DNA of 64,000 nucleotides from Ramlibacter sp. WS9 (GTDB lineage Bacteria > Pseudomonadota > Gammaproteobacteria > Burkholderiales > Burkholderiaceae_C): the NCBI RefSeq assembly GCF_003797765.1, contig NZ_RKMB01000029.1:1-64000 (forward strand). Direction: 5' to 3'. Positions 43,937 to 53,702 of this stretch are shown piece by piece. Each line of letters begins with the position of its first letter. The stretch's first letter is position 1. The translations under genes were made by a program, and so were the position numbers. The notes beneath the pieces were generated by a model, which saw nothing but the letters and a program-made list of their open reading frames with translations, was not told the origin of the DNA and made no database searches.

Positions 43937-45403
43937 TTGACCCGCGGCACCAGCCTGGCCGAACTGCGCGAGCGCTATGGCCCGCGCTATCGCTGGCTGC
44001 TGTTGCTTTCCGTGATGATCGGCACGATGGCGTCGATCATGTCGTCGACCATCATCAACGTGGGCATCCCGGACATGAGCCAGCAATTCGCGCTGGGCCA
44101 GGAGCGCGCCCAGTGGGTGAGCTCCGGCTTCATGGTGGCGATGACGGTGTCGATGCTCACCACGCCCTGGCTGCTCGCGCGGTACGGCTACCGCCACACC
44201 TACGTCGCGACCATGCTGTTGCTGATGGCCGGTGGCATCGTCGGCGGCTTCGCCGAGCACTTTCCTGTCGTGCTGGCGGCGCGCGTGGCCGAGGGCCTGG
44301 CAGCCGGCGTGGTGCAGCCGATCCCGGCCATCATCATCCTGCGCGCGTTCGAGCCCCACGAGCAAGGGCGCGCCAGCGGCGTGTTCGGCATGGGCGTGGT
44401 GCTGGCGCCGGCGATCGGCCCCAGCATCGGCGGCGTGCTGGTCGACCTGTTCGGCTGGCGCTCGCTGTTCTTCATGGTGATCCCGTTCTGCATCGCCTCG
44501 CTGGTGATGGCGATAAGGTTCGTCCCCACCACGGCGCCCGGCGGCGCGGCCGCGCAACGCAGCGGCATGATCGACTGGCGCGGCCTGCTGCTGGGCGCCG
44601 TCGGCACGCTGTGCCTGCTCAACGGCCTGGTGCAGCTTCACTCGGGCGGCGCCGAGGCGGCCGTCTTGCTGTTGGGTGCGGCGGTTTCGCTGGTGGCGTT
44701 CATTGCCTGGCAACGGCGCTTCAAAGCGCAGGGCGGCCAGCCGCTGATGGACCTGGCGCTCTTCGGCCACCGCACCTTCGCGATGGGCAGCATCGTGGCC
44801 TTCATCTACGGCACGGCCCTCTTCGGCTCGACCTACCTGCTGCCGGTCTACATGCAGCTGGCGCTGCGGCTGTCACCGTCCTATGTAGGCACCATCCTGC
44901 TGCCGGCGGGGGTGATCCTGGCTTTCACCATCGCCTTGGTCGGAAGGCTCGCGGACCGGCAGCCCACCCACGTGCTGGTGAGCACCGGCCTGGCACTGCT
45001 GGCGCTCTCCTTCGCGTTGATGGTGACCATCGGCCTGGATTCGCCGCTGTGGCTGCTGGTGGCCTGGGCCATCCTGGGGCGGATCGGGCTGGGGTTCATC
45101 CTGCCATCGCTCAACATCGGCTCGATGCGCTCGCTCGACAAGGAGCTGATCCCGCAGGGCTCCAGCGCGATCAACTTCGTGCGCATCCTGGGCGGCGCGG
45201 CCGGGGTCAGCCTGTGCGGCATCGCGTTGGAATGGCGGATCGCGGCGCATGGCGATTCGCTCACGAACCCGGTCACGAGCGTGGCGCGGCTGGCCGCGTT
45301 CAACGAAGTCTTTTGGATGCTGGCCGGGCTATGCGCGCTGGCGATGGTGGCCGCATGGCGGCTGCGCGCAGCCCCCACGGCCGCGCCGGACGGGTCAAAA
45401 TAG
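43937..45403 (+). CDS. DHA2-family MFS exporter (EmrB/QacA type)
   Basis: This 488-residue inner-membrane protein has about fourteen hydrophobic helices and the motifs of drug:proton antiporters, including LARYGYRHTYVATMLLLMAG and the motif C-like GVVLAPAIGPSIGGVLVD. It expels hydrophobic compounds. The frame has no ATG before the first helix, so TTG 43937 is the only reasonable start. No membrane-fusion partner (EmrA) or regulator is adjacent. It is followed five bases later by the glutamine amidotransferase gene. Confidence 0.9.
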   Translation: MTRGTSLAELRERYGPRYRWLLLLSVMIGTMASIMSSTIINVGIPDMSQQFALGQERAQWVSSGFMVAMTVSMLTTPWLLARYGYRHTYVATMLLLMAGGIVGGFAEHFPVVLAARVAEGLAAGVVQPIPAIIILRAFEPHEQGRASGVFGMGVVLAPAIGPSIGGVLVDLFGWRSLFFMVIPFCIASLVMAIRFVPTTAPGGAAAQRSGMIDWRGLLLGAVGTLCLLNGLVQLHSGGAEAAVLLLGAAVSLVAFIAWQRRFKAQGGQPLMDLALFGHRTFAMGSIVAFIYGTALFGSTYLLPVYMQLALRLSPSYVGTILLPAGVILAFTIALVGRLADRQPTHVLVSTGLALLALSFALMVTIGLDSPLWLLVAWAILGRIGLGFILPSLNIGSMRSLDKELIPQGSSAINFVRILGGAAGVSLCGIALEWRIAAHGDSLTNPVTSVARLAAFNEVFWMLAGLCALAMVAAWRLRAAPTAAPDGSK

Positions 45404-45407
45404 TCCC

Positions 45408-46172
45408 ATGTGCCAACTGCTCGGGATGAATTGCAATACGCCGACCGACGTGACGTTCAGCTTCACCGGCTTTGCCCAGCGCGGCGGCCGCACCGACCAT
45501 CACGCCGACGGCTGGGGCATCGCCTTTTTCGAAGGCGCGGGCCTGCGGCATTTCGTGGACCACCAGCCGGCGTGCGAATCGCCCGTGGCCGAGCTGATCC
45601 GCCGCTACCCGATCAAGAGCCGCAACGTCGTCGCGCACATTCGCAAGGCGACGCAGGGCGCGGTCGCGCTGGAGAACTGCCACCCCTTCGTGCGCGAGCT
45701 GTGGGGCCGCTACTGGGTGTTCGCGCACAACGGCAACCTGGAGAATTTTCATCCGCGGCTGCATGCGAGCTTCAAGCCGGTGGGCGACACCGACAGCGAG
45801 CGCGCCTTCTGCTGGCTGATGCAGGAAATGGCGAAGTCGCACGCCGGCGTGCCCAGCGTGGAAGAGCTGACGCTGACGCTGCGCGAACTCACGCCGCGCA
45901 TCGCGTCGCACGGCACGTTCAACTTCATGTTGTCAAACGGTCATGCCCTGTGGGCGCATTGCTCGACCAACCTGTTCTTCGTCGAACGCAAGCATCCGTT
46001 CGCCCATGCGCATCTGGCCGATGAGGACTTGTCGATCGACTTCGCGCGCAACACTTCGCCGCAAGACAAGGTGGCGGTGGTGGTCACGGCACCGCTGACG
46101 ACCAACGAGGACTGGGCGCGGATGAGCAGCGGCGAACTGCGCGTCTTCGTCGACGGCGCGGCCGTGGCCTGA
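45408..46172 (+). CDS. Class II glutamine amidotransferase (YafJ-like)
   Basis: This 254-residue Ntn-type amidotransferase domain protein has the catalytic Cys2 exposed after removal of Met1 (MCQLLGMNCN). Conserved family pieces include HHADGWGIAFFEG, HIRKATQGAVALENCHPF and WVFAHNGNLENF. It resembles YafJ/DUF4444-type proteins, which lack a synthetase partner domain. The amide donor would be glutamine, and the acceptor is unknown. It starts four bases after the MFS stop and is probably co-transcribed. Confidence 0.92.
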   Translation: MCQLLGMNCNTPTDVTFSFTGFAQRGGRTDHHADGWGIAFFEGAGLRHFVDHQPACESPVAELIRRYPIKSRNVVAHIRKATQGAVALENCHPFVRELWGRYWVFAHNGNLENFHPRLHASFKPVGDTDSERAFCWLMQEMAKSHAGVPSVEELTLTLRELTPRIASHGTFNFMLSNGHALWAHCSTNLFFVERKHPFAHAHLADEDLSIDFARNTSPQDKVAVVVTAPLTTNEDWARMSSGELRVFVDGAAVA

Positions 46173-46318
46173 AGGCCGCGCCGGGGGCGTTTGCCTAAGC
46201 CGATCCCGGCAAATCACCCAACCCGCTTACGCCGATTCCCTAAGCCTGCGGCCCTCCCCGCTGCTTTACTACACACATGGCCGGCACCCCCGTCGGCCGC
46301 TGTGCAAGGAGTCGGAAA

Positions 46319-46846
46319 ATGTCAGCTCGCCAAATCATCGACTGGTCGGAAACGGCGACCTGCGCTTTCGACCTGGTCGCGCGCGAGTTCGTCGTGGTGA
46401 CTGCGGACGGCGCCGACCTGAGAGCCTTCTCCCCGCTGTGTGCCCTGCTGCGCCGCATGCGCAAGGCCTTCGGCCTGGAGGCCGCGTTCATCTCCGAAGG
46501 CAGCGACGGCGAGACCGCCGTCCGCTGCCACGACGACGGATCGGACGGCGAGTGCGACCCGCTTCAATCGCTGTTCGGCCTGCGCCTGCTGGCCGAGACC
46601 GCCCCCGAGACCTGCAGCAGCACTTACGACGCCGTCCCGGTGATCACGAGCGATGGCATGGAACACGGCACGCTGTGCTTCCGCGTGGCCGGTGCGGACA
46701 GCGGCGACGCGCCCGACCGCGCCGCGCTGCGGTCGGTGGCCCGGCTGATCGCGAACTGGTTCGAGGACGCCGAGCTGTCGCTGAGCGGCTTCGCGCCGCT
46801 GGCGGGCGCGTCCGTCATGGGCAGCCTCTCGGCCACGGTCTACTGA
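46319..46846 (+). CDS. GAF-like domain protein
   Basis: This protein of about 175 residues has the pattern of a single GAF domain (RMRKAFGLEAAFISEGSDGE, then VPVITSDGMEHGTLCFRVAG, then an amphipathic C-terminal helix). It has no output domain, so it may be a stand-alone sensor or may regulate another protein. AGGAG sits eight bases before ATG 46319, which decides the start over an upstream in-frame ATG. The 146-bp gap before it has no recognisable feature. It is convergent with gshB. Confidence 0.75.
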   Translation: MSARQIIDWSETATCAFDLVAREFVVVTADGADLRAFSPLCALLRRMRKAFGLEAAFISEGSDGETAVRCHDDGSDGECDPLQSLFGLRLLAETAPETCSSTYDAVPVITSDGMEHGTLCFRVAGADSGDAPDRAALRSVARLIANWFEDAELSLSGFAPLAGASVMGSLSATVY

Positions 46847-46853
46847 GGCTGCC

Positions 46854-47801
46854 TCAATCCGCCATCGCCGCTTCCAACGCGTCGATGAACATTGCCGGCA
46901 CGTCGAAGCCGGCCTGCTGGGTAATCTCCTGGAAGCAGGTCGGGCTGGTGACGTTGATTTCGGTGAGGCAGTCGCCGATCACATCCAACCCCACCAGCAA
47001 CAGGCCGCGCGAAGCGAGTACCGGCCCCAGCGCATTGGCGATCTCGTAGTCGCGCTTGGACAGCGGCTGCGCGACGCCTTTGCCGCCGGCGGCCAGGTTG
47101 CCGCGGATCTCGCTGCCCTGCGGGATGCGCGCCAGGCTGAACGGCACCGGCTTTCCGTCGATCACCAGGATCCGCTTGTCGCCTTGCGCGATCTCGGGCA
47201 CGAAGCGCTGGACCATGATGGTCGTGGTGCCGCCGCGGTTGAGCGTCTCGATGATGGAGCCCAGATTCAGCCCATCCGCGCCGACGCGAAAGATGCCCAT
47301 GCCGCCCATGCCGTCCAGGGGCTTGAGGATGATGTCCTTGTGCTGGGCGTGGAACTGCTTCACGTCCTCTTCGTCGCGTGTCACGAGCGTGGGGCTGGTG
47401 AAGGCCGCGAACTCCATGATCGCGAGCTTCTCCGGATGGTCGCGCAGCGACGCGGGCTTGTTGAAGACGCGCGCGCCCTCGCGCTCGGCCTGTTCGAGCA
47501 GGTGCGTGGCGTAGAAGTACTCGCTGTCGAACGGCGGGTCCTTGCGCATGATGATCGCGTCGAAGTCTTTCAACGCTCGCACGCCTTCATGCCCGACCTG
47601 GAACCATTCGTCCAGGGTGCCGGTGAGGGTGATCTCGCGCACGCGTGCCTTGACGACGTCGCCGCCGCGCCAGGAAAGATGGCACGGCTCGCAGGCCGCC
47701 ACGCGGTGGCCGCGGCGCTGCGCCTCGCGCATCATGGAAAAAGTGGTGTCCTTGTAGGTCTTGAAGACTTCCAGCGGGTCGGCGACGAAGAGGATGTTCA
47801 T
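46854..47801 (-). CDS. gshB: Glutathione synthase
   Basis: This 315-residue ATP-grasp enzyme joins gamma-glutamylcysteine and glycine. Characteristic segments are MNILFVADPLEVFKTYKDTT, the early FDAIIMRKDPPFDSEYF, the ATP-grasp loop LKPLDGMGGMGIFRV, and the C-terminal LDVIGDCLTEINVTSPT metal-ligand region. Length is typical. It is on the same strand as gshA, from which it is separated only by kup. Confidence 0.97.
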   Translation of the reverse strand: MNILFVADPLEVFKTYKDTTFSMMREAQRRGHRVAACEPCHLSWRGGDVVKARVREITLTGTLDEWFQVGHEGVRALKDFDAIIMRKDPPFDSEYFYATHLLEQAEREGARVFNKPASLRDHPEKLAIMEFAAFTSPTLVTRDEEDVKQFHAQHKDIILKPLDGMGGMGIFRVGADGLNLGSIIETLNRGGTTTIMVQRFVPEIAQGDKRILVIDGKPVPFSLARIPQGSEIRGNLAAGGKGVAQPLSKRDYEIANALGPVLASRGLLLVGLDVIGDCLTEINVTSPTCFQEITQQAGFDVPAMFIDALEAAMAD

Positions 47802-47880
47802 AGGCTGGGCTCGGTTTGCCCGTACTGTTGCACAAATCCGATGACCCCGTGCGTCCGGCTGCTGCTGCCGGGCCGGCGCA

Positions 47881-49749
47881 TCAGATTTCGATCTTCGACC
47901 CGAGCTCCACCACCGAGTTGTTCGGCAGCCGCAGGAAGTCAGCCGCCGCGCTGGCGTTGTGGTGCATCTGCGCGAACAGCTTTTCGCGCCACGGTGCCAT
48001 CCCGCTGCCGATGCTGGGAATGACCGTGTCGCGCGAGAGGAAGTAGCTGGTCTTCATCTGCTCGATCTCGCAGCCGCGGGCGCGGATCTGCTCCAGCGCG
48101 CGCGGCAGGTCGGGGTCGTTCTTGAAGCCGTAGTGCACGATGACCTGCCAGCAGTCGTGGCCGAGGGCCTCGATCTCGACCCGCTTGTTCATGCCGATCC
48201 ATGGCACCTCGTGGCTGCGCACCGTGCAAAAGAGGTTGTGCTCGTGCAGCACCTTGTTGTGCTTGAGGTTGTGCAGCAGCGCATTCGGTACCGTGCCGGG
48301 CTCGGCCGTGAGGAACACCGCCGTGCCTTCGACGCGCGTCGGCGGGCTGACGAACACCGCTTCGAGGAAGCTGCTCAGGTCGATCGCGTCGGCCTTCAAC
48401 TTGTCGTTGAGGATGGCGCGTCCGCGCTTCCACGTCATCATCAGCGTGAACACCGCGCCGCCGATGACGAGCGGGAACCACCCGCCGTGGAACAGCTTCA
48501 GCATGTTCGACGCGAAGAAGGTGAGGTCGATCAGGAAGAACCAGCCGGTGGCGGCGATGCACAGCGCCAACGGGTACTTCCAGCCGTAGCGGATCACGAA
48601 GAACGTGAGTGTCGTCGTGATGAGCATGTCGAGCGTGACGGCGATGCCATAGGCCGCGGCCAATGCGCTGGACGAGCGGAACATCACCACCGCCAGCACG
48701 ATGGCCACGAACAGGCCCCAGTTGACCAGCGGGATGTAGATCTGGCCCGTGTCGCGCACGCTGGTGTGCTGGATGTTCAGGCGCGGCAGGTAGCCCAGCT
48801 GGATGGCCTGCTTGGTCACGCTGAAAGCGCCGGTGATCAGCGCCTGCGACGCGACTACGCCGGCCAGCGTCGCCAGCACCACCAGCGGCAGCTGGGCCCA
48901 GTCCGGCGCCATCAGGAAGAATGGGTTCTTCACCGCTTCGGGGCGCGCCAGCAGCAACGCACCCTGGCCGAAGTAGTTGAGCACCAGCGACGGCATGACG
49001 ATCGCGAACCAGGCCAGCCGAATCGGCTTTTTGCCGAAGTGGCCCAAGTCGGCGTAGAGCGCTTCGGCCCCGGTGACGCACAGCACGACTGCGCCGAGGA
49101 TGATGAAGGTGGTGCCCGGGTTGTGCCACATGAACAGCACCGCGTAATGCGGGCTGATCGCGCCCAGGATCTCCGGATGCTGCACGATGTGCGAGACGCC
49201 GAGCAGCGCCAGCACGCCGAACCACAGCAAGGTCACGGGGCCGAAGAAGCGGCCGATGCCGCCGGTGCCGCGCTTTTGCACGGCGAACAGGCACAGCAGG
49301 ACGATGAGCGTGAGCGGGACCACCCAGTCCTTGAACACCGGCGACACGACCTCCAGGCCTTCGATGGCCGACAGCACCGTGATCGCGGGTGTGATGACCC
49401 CGTCGCCATAGAACAGCGAGGTGCCGAAGATGCCGATGCCCAGCAGCCACTTGCGCAGTTCCGGCTTGTCCTTCACGGCTTGCGACGCGAGGGCCAGCAT
49501 GGCGATCAACCCGCCCTCCCCGTTGTTGTCCGCGCGCAGCACCAGCACGACGTACTTGATCGAGACGATGACGGTGAGCGTCCAGAAGAAGATGGACAGG
49601 ATGCCGTAGACGTTGGCGTGGGTGAACGGAACGTGCCCCGATCCGAAGACTTCTTTGACCGCGTAAAGGACACTGGTGCCGATGTCGCCATAGACGACGC
49701 CGATGGCGCCGAGCGTGAGCGCCGCGAGCGGAGATTTCGAGCTTTGCAC
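47881..49749 (-). CDS. kup: Low-affinity potassium uptake protein Kup
   Basis: This 622-residue K+:H+ symporter has about twelve membrane helices and a C-terminal cytoplasmic domain. The family start [23 protein letters not shown] and the segment [18 protein letters not shown], split across helix 2, are diagnostic. Translation begins at GTG 49749. It lies between gshA and gshB on the same strand, with gaps of 132 and 79 bases. Confidence 0.97.
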   Translation of the reverse strand: MQSSKSPLAALTLGAIGVVYGDIGTSVLYAVKEVFGSGHVPFTHANVYGILSIFFWTLTVIVSIKYVVLVLRADNNGEGGLIAMLALASQAVKDKPELRKWLLGIGIFGTSLFYGDGVITPAITVLSAIEGLEVVSPVFKDWVVPLTLIVLLCLFAVQKRGTGGIGRFFGPVTLLWFGVLALLGVSHIVQHPEILGAISPHYAVLFMWHNPGTTFIILGAVVLCVTGAEALYADLGHFGKKPIRLAWFAIVMPSLVLNYFGQGALLLARPEAVKNPFFLMAPDWAQLPLVVLATLAGVVASQALITGAFSVTKQAIQLGYLPRLNIQHTSVRDTGQIYIPLVNWGLFVAIVLAVVMFRSSSALAAAYGIAVTLDMLITTTLTFFVIRYGWKYPLALCIAATGWFFLIDLTFFASNMLKLFHGGWFPLVIGGAVFTLMMTWKRGRAILNDKLKADAIDLSSFLEAVFVSPPTRVEGTAVFLTAEPGTVPNALLHNLKHNKVLHEHNLFCTVRSHEVPWIGMNKRVEIEALGHDCWQVIVHYGFKNDPDLPRALEQIRARGCEIEQMKTSYFLSRDTVIPSIGSGMAPWREKLFAQMHHNASAAADFLRLPNNSVVELGSKIEI

Positions 49750-49881
49750 TAAGACGCCCCGTTCTTGGGGCCGCAGGGGCCGGCCGGCGGGGTTCCGTTA
49801 CCTTTGGGATCGATATTGTGCGCCCGGGCCCGCCGCAAAACCGTGCATGTTGCAGCGCAGCAACGGGGCCGCCACTCTAGA

Positions 49882-51177
49882 TCAATCGTAGGTTTCCGCG
49901 TCCGGATCGGTCGCTTCCAGTTCGTAGCTGGCCGCAAGCATGGCCAGCCGGCCGATCACGCCGTACATGTAGAAGCGGTTCGGGGCGCTGGCGCCGGGCT
50001 TCTCGCCAGGTTGAGGTAAGCGCGTACTCTCGGCAAACGCGAGAGGCACGAAGCTGGCGCCCGGTGCGTTGAGGTTCTCGTCGATGCCGCGGTCAGCATG
50101 AACGCGGTAGAAGCCGCCGACCACGTAGCGGTCCATCATGTAGACCACCGGCTCGGCCACGGCGTCGTTGATGCGCTCGTTGGTCAGCACGCCTTCCTGG
50201 ATGATGACCTGATTGACCTCCTGGCCGTCCTTGATGACGGCCATCTTGTTCTTGGTCTTGCGGTTCAGGTCGTCCAGGTCCTTCACGTCGCGCACCGTCA
50301 TGATGCCCATGCCGTAGGTGCCGTTGTCGGCCTTCACCACCACGAACGGCTTCTCGTTGATGCCGTATTCCTTGTACTTCTTTCGGACCTTGGTGAGCAG
50401 CGCGTCGACGTTGGTCCTGAGGCACTCCATGCCGGTGCCTTCGGCGAAGTTCACTTCGCCGCACATGTTGAACATCGGGTTGATGAGCCACGGGTCGATG
50501 CCCAGCAGCTTGCCGAAACGCTTGGAGACTTCCTCGTAGCTCTTGAAGTGATTGCTCTTGCGCCGCACCGACCAGCCCGCGTGCAACGGCGGCAGCAGGT
50601 ACTGCTCGTGGATGTCTTCCAGGATGCCGGGAATGCCCGTCGACAGGTCGTTATTGAGCAGGATGGTGCAGGGGTCGAAGTCCTTCAGCCCCAGCCGGCG
50701 CTTCGTGCGCACCACCGGCTCCAGCAACACCGAGCCGCCACCTGGCAGCTCGATCGTCGTCGGCTCCTTGATGTCGGGGCTGATCGAGCCGATCCGCACG
50801 TTCAGGCCGGCCATGTGGAAGATGCGCTTCAACTGGGCCAGGTTGCTCAGATAGAAGGTATTGCGGGTGTGGTTCTCGGGAATCACCAGCAGGTTCTTGG
50901 CCTCGGGGCAGATCTTCTCGATCGCGGCCATCGCCGACTGCACGGCCAGCGGCAGCATCTCGGGCGTCAGGTTGTTCCAGCCGCCGGGGTACAGGTTGGT
51001 GTCGACCGGGGCCAGCTTGAACCCGGCATTGCGGATATCGACCGAGCTGTAGAACGGCGGCGTGTGCTCCATCCACTCCAGGCGGAACCAGCGTTCGATG
51101 GCGGGCATGGACTCGAGCACGCGTTGCTCAAGCTCGTTGATGGGGCCGGTCAGGGCCGTGATGAGATGGGGAACCAT
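49882..51177 (-). CDS. gshA: Glutamate-cysteine ligase (proteobacterial type)
   Basis: This 431-residue enzyme belongs to the betaproteobacterial glutamate-cysteine ligase family, unrelated in sequence to E. coli GshA. It forms gamma-glutamylcysteine. Typical sequences include MVPHLITALTGPINELE at the N-terminus, VDTNLYPGGWNNL, and the ATP-binding VVVKADNGTYGMGIMTVRD. Length is as expected. It precedes kup and gshB on the minus strand. Confidence 0.95.
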   Translation of the reverse strand: MVPHLITALTGPINELEQRVLESMPAIERWFRLEWMEHTPPFYSSVDIRNAGFKLAPVDTNLYPGGWNNLTPEMLPLAVQSAMAAIEKICPEAKNLLVIPENHTRNTFYLSNLAQLKRIFHMAGLNVRIGSISPDIKEPTTIELPGGGSVLLEPVVRTKRRLGLKDFDPCTILLNNDLSTGIPGILEDIHEQYLLPPLHAGWSVRRKSNHFKSYEEVSKRFGKLLGIDPWLINPMFNMCGEVNFAEGTGMECLRTNVDALLTKVRKKYKEYGINEKPFVVVKADNGTYGMGIMTVRDVKDLDDLNRKTKNKMAVIKDGQEVNQVIIQEGVLTNERINDAVAEPVVYMMDRYVVGGFYRVHADRGIDENLNAPGASFVPLAFAESTRLPQPGEKPGASAPNRFYMYGVIGRLAMLAASYELEATDPDAETYD

Positions 51178-51264
51178 GCGGCCCTCGCGCCTTGCTTGTG
51201 GGAATATCTGACAGGAATTGTAGGGATTTGGGGGCGGCCGCGCCCGTTACAAGGGACGGACGGT

Positions 51265-52281
51265 TCAGGCCGGCTGCGCCAGGGGCAGGTTCAACAGCAG
51301 GTTCTGCGGCTTGAGCCGCAGGCTTTCCATCTCGTCCTTGGCCATCGCGAGGTACACCGGGTGGCCGGCGATCTCCGGCCGCATGGCGGACGGCTCCACG
51401 AACTCCAGGCGGAAGAGGCACAGCAGGCGGCGCATCCGATCTTCGGTGGCGTCCTTGCCCTCGTACAGGTCGTTGAGCAGTTGGCTGGCCTGCGCATCCA
51501 GGCCGACGTGCCAGACCCAGTTCTCGTCGTCGATCGCGCGCTCGGGCTCGATCCGCACGGCGCAACCCAGGAAATGCTCGACCCAGCTTTCCAGCACCAC
51601 GCACAGCGCGGCGAGCGCCGGGTGGCCGTGATTGAGGCTCACGACGAAATCATGGCTTTCGTCGCGCGCCCAGTAGTCGTCTGCATTGGTGTCGTGCAAG
51701 ACGTCGAGTTCGGCCTCGCGCAGTGGCGCGCCGCCCTGTTTGAGCAGCTCGCCGACGGTGCCGAAGTTGGCCGCCAATGCATGGCGTTCCACGGTTTCGT
51801 CGTCGGCCGCCATCACCTGCCCGTCCGGCTGGATGGAGATGCGCTGGCGGCGGAACAGCATCTCCGCTGCCCGTGCCTGCATCGGCTTGGCGTCGTCGCC
51901 CAGGATGTGCCGCAGCAGCACCTGGGTGAGCACGTGCACCAGCAGCGGCGGAACGTCGACGCCTTCGCCACGGAACAGGGCCGCGTAGCTCGCTTCCAGT
52001 GTGTCGTGGGCGAGCAGGCGCTTGCGAAAGCGCAGCCAGATGGCGTAGCTCTCGCGCGCGTTCTCGTCCGTCACGGCAGCCAGCATGGCGGGCGCCACGT
52101 CGGCACGTGGGTCTTCCAGCAGGAATTCGCGCAGCGCGAGTTCGCCGGCGCAGGACTCCGGCACCGGCGCCAGCTCGGGCCGGTCCATCAGGTGCCGCAG
52201 GAAGCCGTCGGTGACCACCAGGTGGCCTTCAGGGGTTCGATCGAGCAGCACATAGCCGCAGCTGCGCCAGAAATCATGCAT
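51265..52281 (-). CDS. DUF6352 family protein
   Basis: This 338-residue protein of unknown function begins MHDFWRSCGYVLLDRTPEG and matches the DUF6352 family of Burkholderiales. It is acidic and helical, with no signal peptide, membrane helix or enzymatic motif that I recognise. It follows proA by 44 bases, with a hairpin repeat between them, and may be the last gene of that long transcript. Confidence 0.8.
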   Translation of the reverse strand: MHDFWRSCGYVLLDRTPEGHLVVTDGFLRHLMDRPELAPVPESCAGELALREFLLEDPRADVAPAMLAAVTDENARESYAIWLRFRKRLLAHDTLEASYAALFRGEGVDVPPLLVHVLTQVLLRHILGDDAKPMQARAAEMLFRRQRISIQPDGQVMAADDETVERHALAANFGTVGELLKQGGAPLREAELDVLHDTNADDYWARDESHDFVVSLNHGHPALAALCVVLESWVEHFLGCAVRIEPERAIDDENWVWHVGLDAQASQLLNDLYEGKDATEDRMRRLLCLFRLEFVEPSAMRPEIAGHPVYLAMAKDEMESLRLKPQNLLLNLPLAQPA

Positions 52282-52297
52282 GTTGTTTAGTCAGTTG

Positions 52298-52321
52298 GGG
52301 ACAGAGCTGAAGATCTGTCCC
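52298..52321. repeat. Hairpin at the proA 3' end
   Basis: GGGACAGA (52298-52305) pairs with TCTGTCCC (52314-52321) across eight bases. It begins immediately after the proA stop. It resembles the short GGGACAG-type repeats scattered in betaproteobacterial genomes (general knowledge, not checked). It may attenuate read-through into the DUF6352 gene. There is no clear T-run. Confidence 0.45.
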
Positions 52322-52325
52322 GCAA

Positions 52326-53606
52326 TCAGGTCCGGATCTCGCCGTCGCCGAGCACCACCCACTTCAGCGACGTCAGGCCTTCGATGCCGACGGGGCCGCG
52401 CGCGTGGAACTTGTCGGTGCTGATGCCGATCTCGGCGCCCAGGCCGAACTCGAAGCCATCCGCAAACCGCGGGCTGGTGTTGACCATGACGCTGGCCGAA
52501 TCGACCTCGCGCAGGAAGCGTTGCGAATGCATGTGATCGCGCGTGATGATCGCGTCGGTGTGGTGGCTGCTGTAGCGGTTGATGTGGGCGATGGCGGCGT
52601 CGAGGCCGTCCACCACCTTGATGCTGATGATGGGCGCGAGGTATTCCTCGTACCAGTCCTGCTCGGTGGCGGCTTTCAGGTTCGCACCGTTCACCGTGGC
52701 GAGGATGGCCCGCGACTCTTCGTCGCAGCGCATCTCCACGCCCTTGGCCGCGAACACCGCGCCGATCTTCGGCAGGAATTCTTTTGCTACGCCGCGCGCC
52801 ACCAGCAGGCCTTCGATGGCGTTGCAAGGGCTGTACTTCTGGGTCTTGGCGTTGTCGGTCACCTTCACGGCCATCGCGATGTCGCAAGGATCATCGACGT
52901 AGACATGGCAGTTGCCGTCCAGGTGCTTGATGACGGGCACCTTGGCGTCACGGCTGATGCGTTCGATAAGGCCCTTGCCGCCGCGCGGGATGATCACGTC
53001 GACGAACTGCGGCATGGTGATGAGCTGCCCCACGGCTTCGCGATCGGTGGTCTGGACCAACTGCACACCTTCGGCGGGAAAGCCGGCTTCAGCCAGTGCC
53101 TGCTGCACCAGGCGGGCCAGCGCCTTGTTGGAATCGATGGCTTCGGAACCGCCGCGCAGCACGCAGGCATTGCCGCTCTTGATCGACAGGCTGGCCGCTT
53201 CGATCGTCACGTTGGGCCGGCTCTCGTAGATCATGCCGAACACGCCGATGGGCACACGCATCTGCCCGACGCGAATGCCGCTGGGTTGCTGCTTCAGCCC
53301 GCTGATCTCGCCGATGATGTCGGGCATCGCGGCCAGCTGCTCGCAGCCTTGGGCCACGGTTTCGATGATCTTCGGGGTGAGCTTGAGGCGGTCGACCATC
53401 GGCGCAGGCAGCCCGGCGGCCGTCGCGCGCTCGAGGTCCTTGGCGTTGTCGGCTTGCAGGGATTCGGTGTTGGTGCGCAGCAGGGCGGCCAGGGCTCGCA
53501 GGGCCTTGTTCCTGGTGGCGGCATCGGCGCGCGCCATGAAGGTCGAGGCCTCGCGGGCCTGAGAACCCACGGATTGCATGTATTCGGCGACGTTGAACGC
53601 GTTCAT
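52326..53606 (-). CDS. proA: Glutamate-5-semialdehyde dehydrogenase (gamma-glutamyl phosphate reductase)
   Basis: This 426-residue NADPH-dependent enzyme reduces gamma-glutamyl phosphate to glutamate-5-semialdehyde in proline synthesis. Diagnostic segments include [17 protein letters not shown], the cysteine-containing [16 protein letters not shown], and [22 protein letters not shown]. Length is normal. It closes the leuS-lptE-...-holA-proA run. RocD, encoded two genes upstream, produces the same semialdehyde from ornithine. Confidence 0.97.
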   Translation of the reverse strand: MNAFNVAEYMQSVGSQAREASTFMARADAATRNKALRALAALLRTNTESLQADNAKDLERATAAGLPAPMVDRLKLTPKIIETVAQGCEQLAAMPDIIGEISGLKQQPSGIRVGQMRVPIGVFGMIYESRPNVTIEAASLSIKSGNACVLRGGSEAIDSNKALARLVQQALAEAGFPAEGVQLVQTTDREAVGQLITMPQFVDVIIPRGGKGLIERISRDAKVPVIKHLDGNCHVYVDDPCDIAMAVKVTDNAKTQKYSPCNAIEGLLVARGVAKEFLPKIGAVFAAKGVEMRCDEESRAILATVNGANLKAATEQDWYEEYLAPIISIKVVDGLDAAIAHINRYSSHHTDAIITRDHMHSQRFLREVDSASVMVNTSPRFADGFEFGLGAEIGISTDKFHARGPVGIEGLTSLKWVVLGDGEIRT

Positions 53607-53619
53607 GGGCTGAATTATC

Positions 53620-53702
53620 CCCTCTCCCTCTGGGAGAGGGTTAGGGTGAGGGCATTCCGGGCATGCAGACCCTCACCCCTGCCCTCTCCCGGAGGGAGAG
53701 GG
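53620..53702. repeat. Inverted pair of 33-bp GC-rich repeat units
   Basis: Unit 1 (53620-53652) and unit 2 (53670-53702, opposite orientation) match at 29 of 33 positions. Each contains its own small palindrome (CCCTCTCCC/GGGAGAGGG). The pair lies between holA and proA. Unit 2 encodes the last nine residues of HolA (PSPSGRGQG) and its TGA stop. Similar elements are common intergenic repeats in proteobacteria, but that was not checked here. Confidence 0.75.

Noticed and set aside
53620-53702. Possible CRISPR or tandem array
   Set aside because: There are only two units, in inverted orientation with a short spacer. No cas genes and no regular repeat-spacer pattern are present.
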